A program made the position numbers and the translations under genes. Of a stretch of 64,000 bases of DNA, positions 63,653-64,000 are shown one piece after another. How positions within the stretch are numbered: the first letter of the stretch is position 1; each line of letters starts with the position of its first letter. This DNA comes from an uncultured Lachnospiraceae bacterium. GTDB lineage: Bacteria > Bacillota > Clostridia > Lachnospirales > Lachnospiraceae. Where the stretch lies: NCBI GenBank assembly GCA_947650155.1, contig CANSUS010000005.1:44841-108840 (forward strand), in the 5' to 3' direction. Under the pieces are notes generated by a model. It was not told the origin of the DNA and made no database searches. It worked only from the letters and a program-made list of their open reading frames with translations.

Positions 63653-64000
63653 ATGAAATCATTATTTGAACAATTCGGCGGTACATATCGAAAACAAAAC
63701 GACTATGTCATTCCAAATTTTGAAATGCCAGATATAGCAAACTTGGAAATTGGTTTTTACGGTCAGCGGCATCTGTATTTTTTACAGAATTATCGTAGAG
63801 TAACCTATATTAATTTACTTACGAGTGGAAATCTCAATGAATATCTTGTTGAGATTGACAAGCAGGCACAAAAACGTTTTTTGGATTGTAGAGCAGATGA
63901 AACAAAAACGAGAAATAACAGAACAATTAAAGGCAATTAACCCTATAAAATGGACACAATTAATGAATTGTATCAGACAACAGGCAAATGAAATTATTTT
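63653..64000 (+). pseudogene. TnpV-family transposon protein gene, frame-shifted and cut by the window end
   Basis: The N-terminal part (MKSLFEQFGGTYRKQNDYVI, then IGFYGQRHLYFLQNYRRVTY and NLLTSGNLNEYLVEID) matches TnpV proteins of Tn4451-like and other Clostridial mobile elements. After QKRF the frame becomes wrong and stops at 63940. Removing one T from the T6 run near 63880 restores IVEQMKQKREITEQLKAINP and NCIRQQANEII, as in the family, running past base 64000. GGAGG precedes the ATG. It points to mobile DNA beyond the window edge. Confidence 0.7.

Overview
The window looks like a chromosome segment of a gut Lachnospiraceae-type Firmicute (Clostridia). The signs are strong AGGAGG ribosome binding sites, many GTG/TTG starts, a HrcA/CIRCE-controlled groESL operon, an apt-relA-MBL-hemZ cluster with hisS-aspS nearby, a TIGR04086-like membrane protein, a CmpB-type membrane protein, a FlxA-like protein and ECF/pantothenate genes. 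No tRNA, rRNA or CRISPR array was recognised.

Layout. 0-3 kb: the end of a 2-oxoacid:ferredoxin oxidoreductase operon (porA partial, porB) converging on a YeiH-type transporter. 3-12 kb: a surface-anchored type I pullulanase, a degenerate GGDEF protein, a LytTR/GHKL two-component pair, a FlxA-like coiled-coil protein and a GLUG-like surface protein whose 5' end is frame-disrupted. 11.9-18.6 kb: groES-groEL behind a perfect CIRCE, then an OmpR/HisKA two-component system coupled to a three-gene ABC exporter. 18.6-23.8 kb: apt, relA, an MBL hydrolase and hemZ. 23.8-34.5 kb: a block between hemZ and hisS holding a GH32 fructan hydrolase, a TetR regulator with two matching operators, an XRE regulator, a CmpB-like protein, the pantothenate/CoA genes (panT-like S component, coaX, coaBC) and a very large hybrid histidine kinase. 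34.5-39.3 kb: hisS, aspS, a phosphopantetheinyl transferase, a decayed small gene and a GNAT acetyltransferase.

39.5-42.7 kb holds the clearest regulatory find. A DUF990-type ABC exporter (ATPase plus two permeases, minus strand) sits behind a complete attenuation leader: a promoter, a 25-codon leader peptide with a strong ribosome binding site, competing hairpins and a strong terminator. This is the layout of drug-inducible, ribosome-stalling control. Just upstream lies a 167-bp element closed by a 39-bp near-perfect inverted repeat, which could be a structured RNA or a MITE.

42.7-55 kb is an unusual envelope cluster: three very large paralogous lipoproteins (N-terminal propeller-like region plus a family-1 solute-binding domain), two sugar-type ABC permeases, a long coiled-coil HlyD-type adaptor and a MacB-core protein with no FtsX domain. 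No ATPase is encoded with them. 55-57 kb holds a CorC/HlyC-type protein and a TIGR04086-like protein.

57-64 kb is an RHS/YD-repeat polymorphic-toxin locus next to a TnpV gene. Four consecutive genes here (RHS, a membrane-anchored propeller protein that may be the immunity protein, a small membrane protein, TnpV) are each broken by single-base shifts, mostly at homopolymer runs. The protein-coding genes from 12 to 38 kb and 39 to 57 kb read intact. The RHS C-terminal domain has a His...Asn-Cys arrangement suggesting a permuted papain-like hydrolase.
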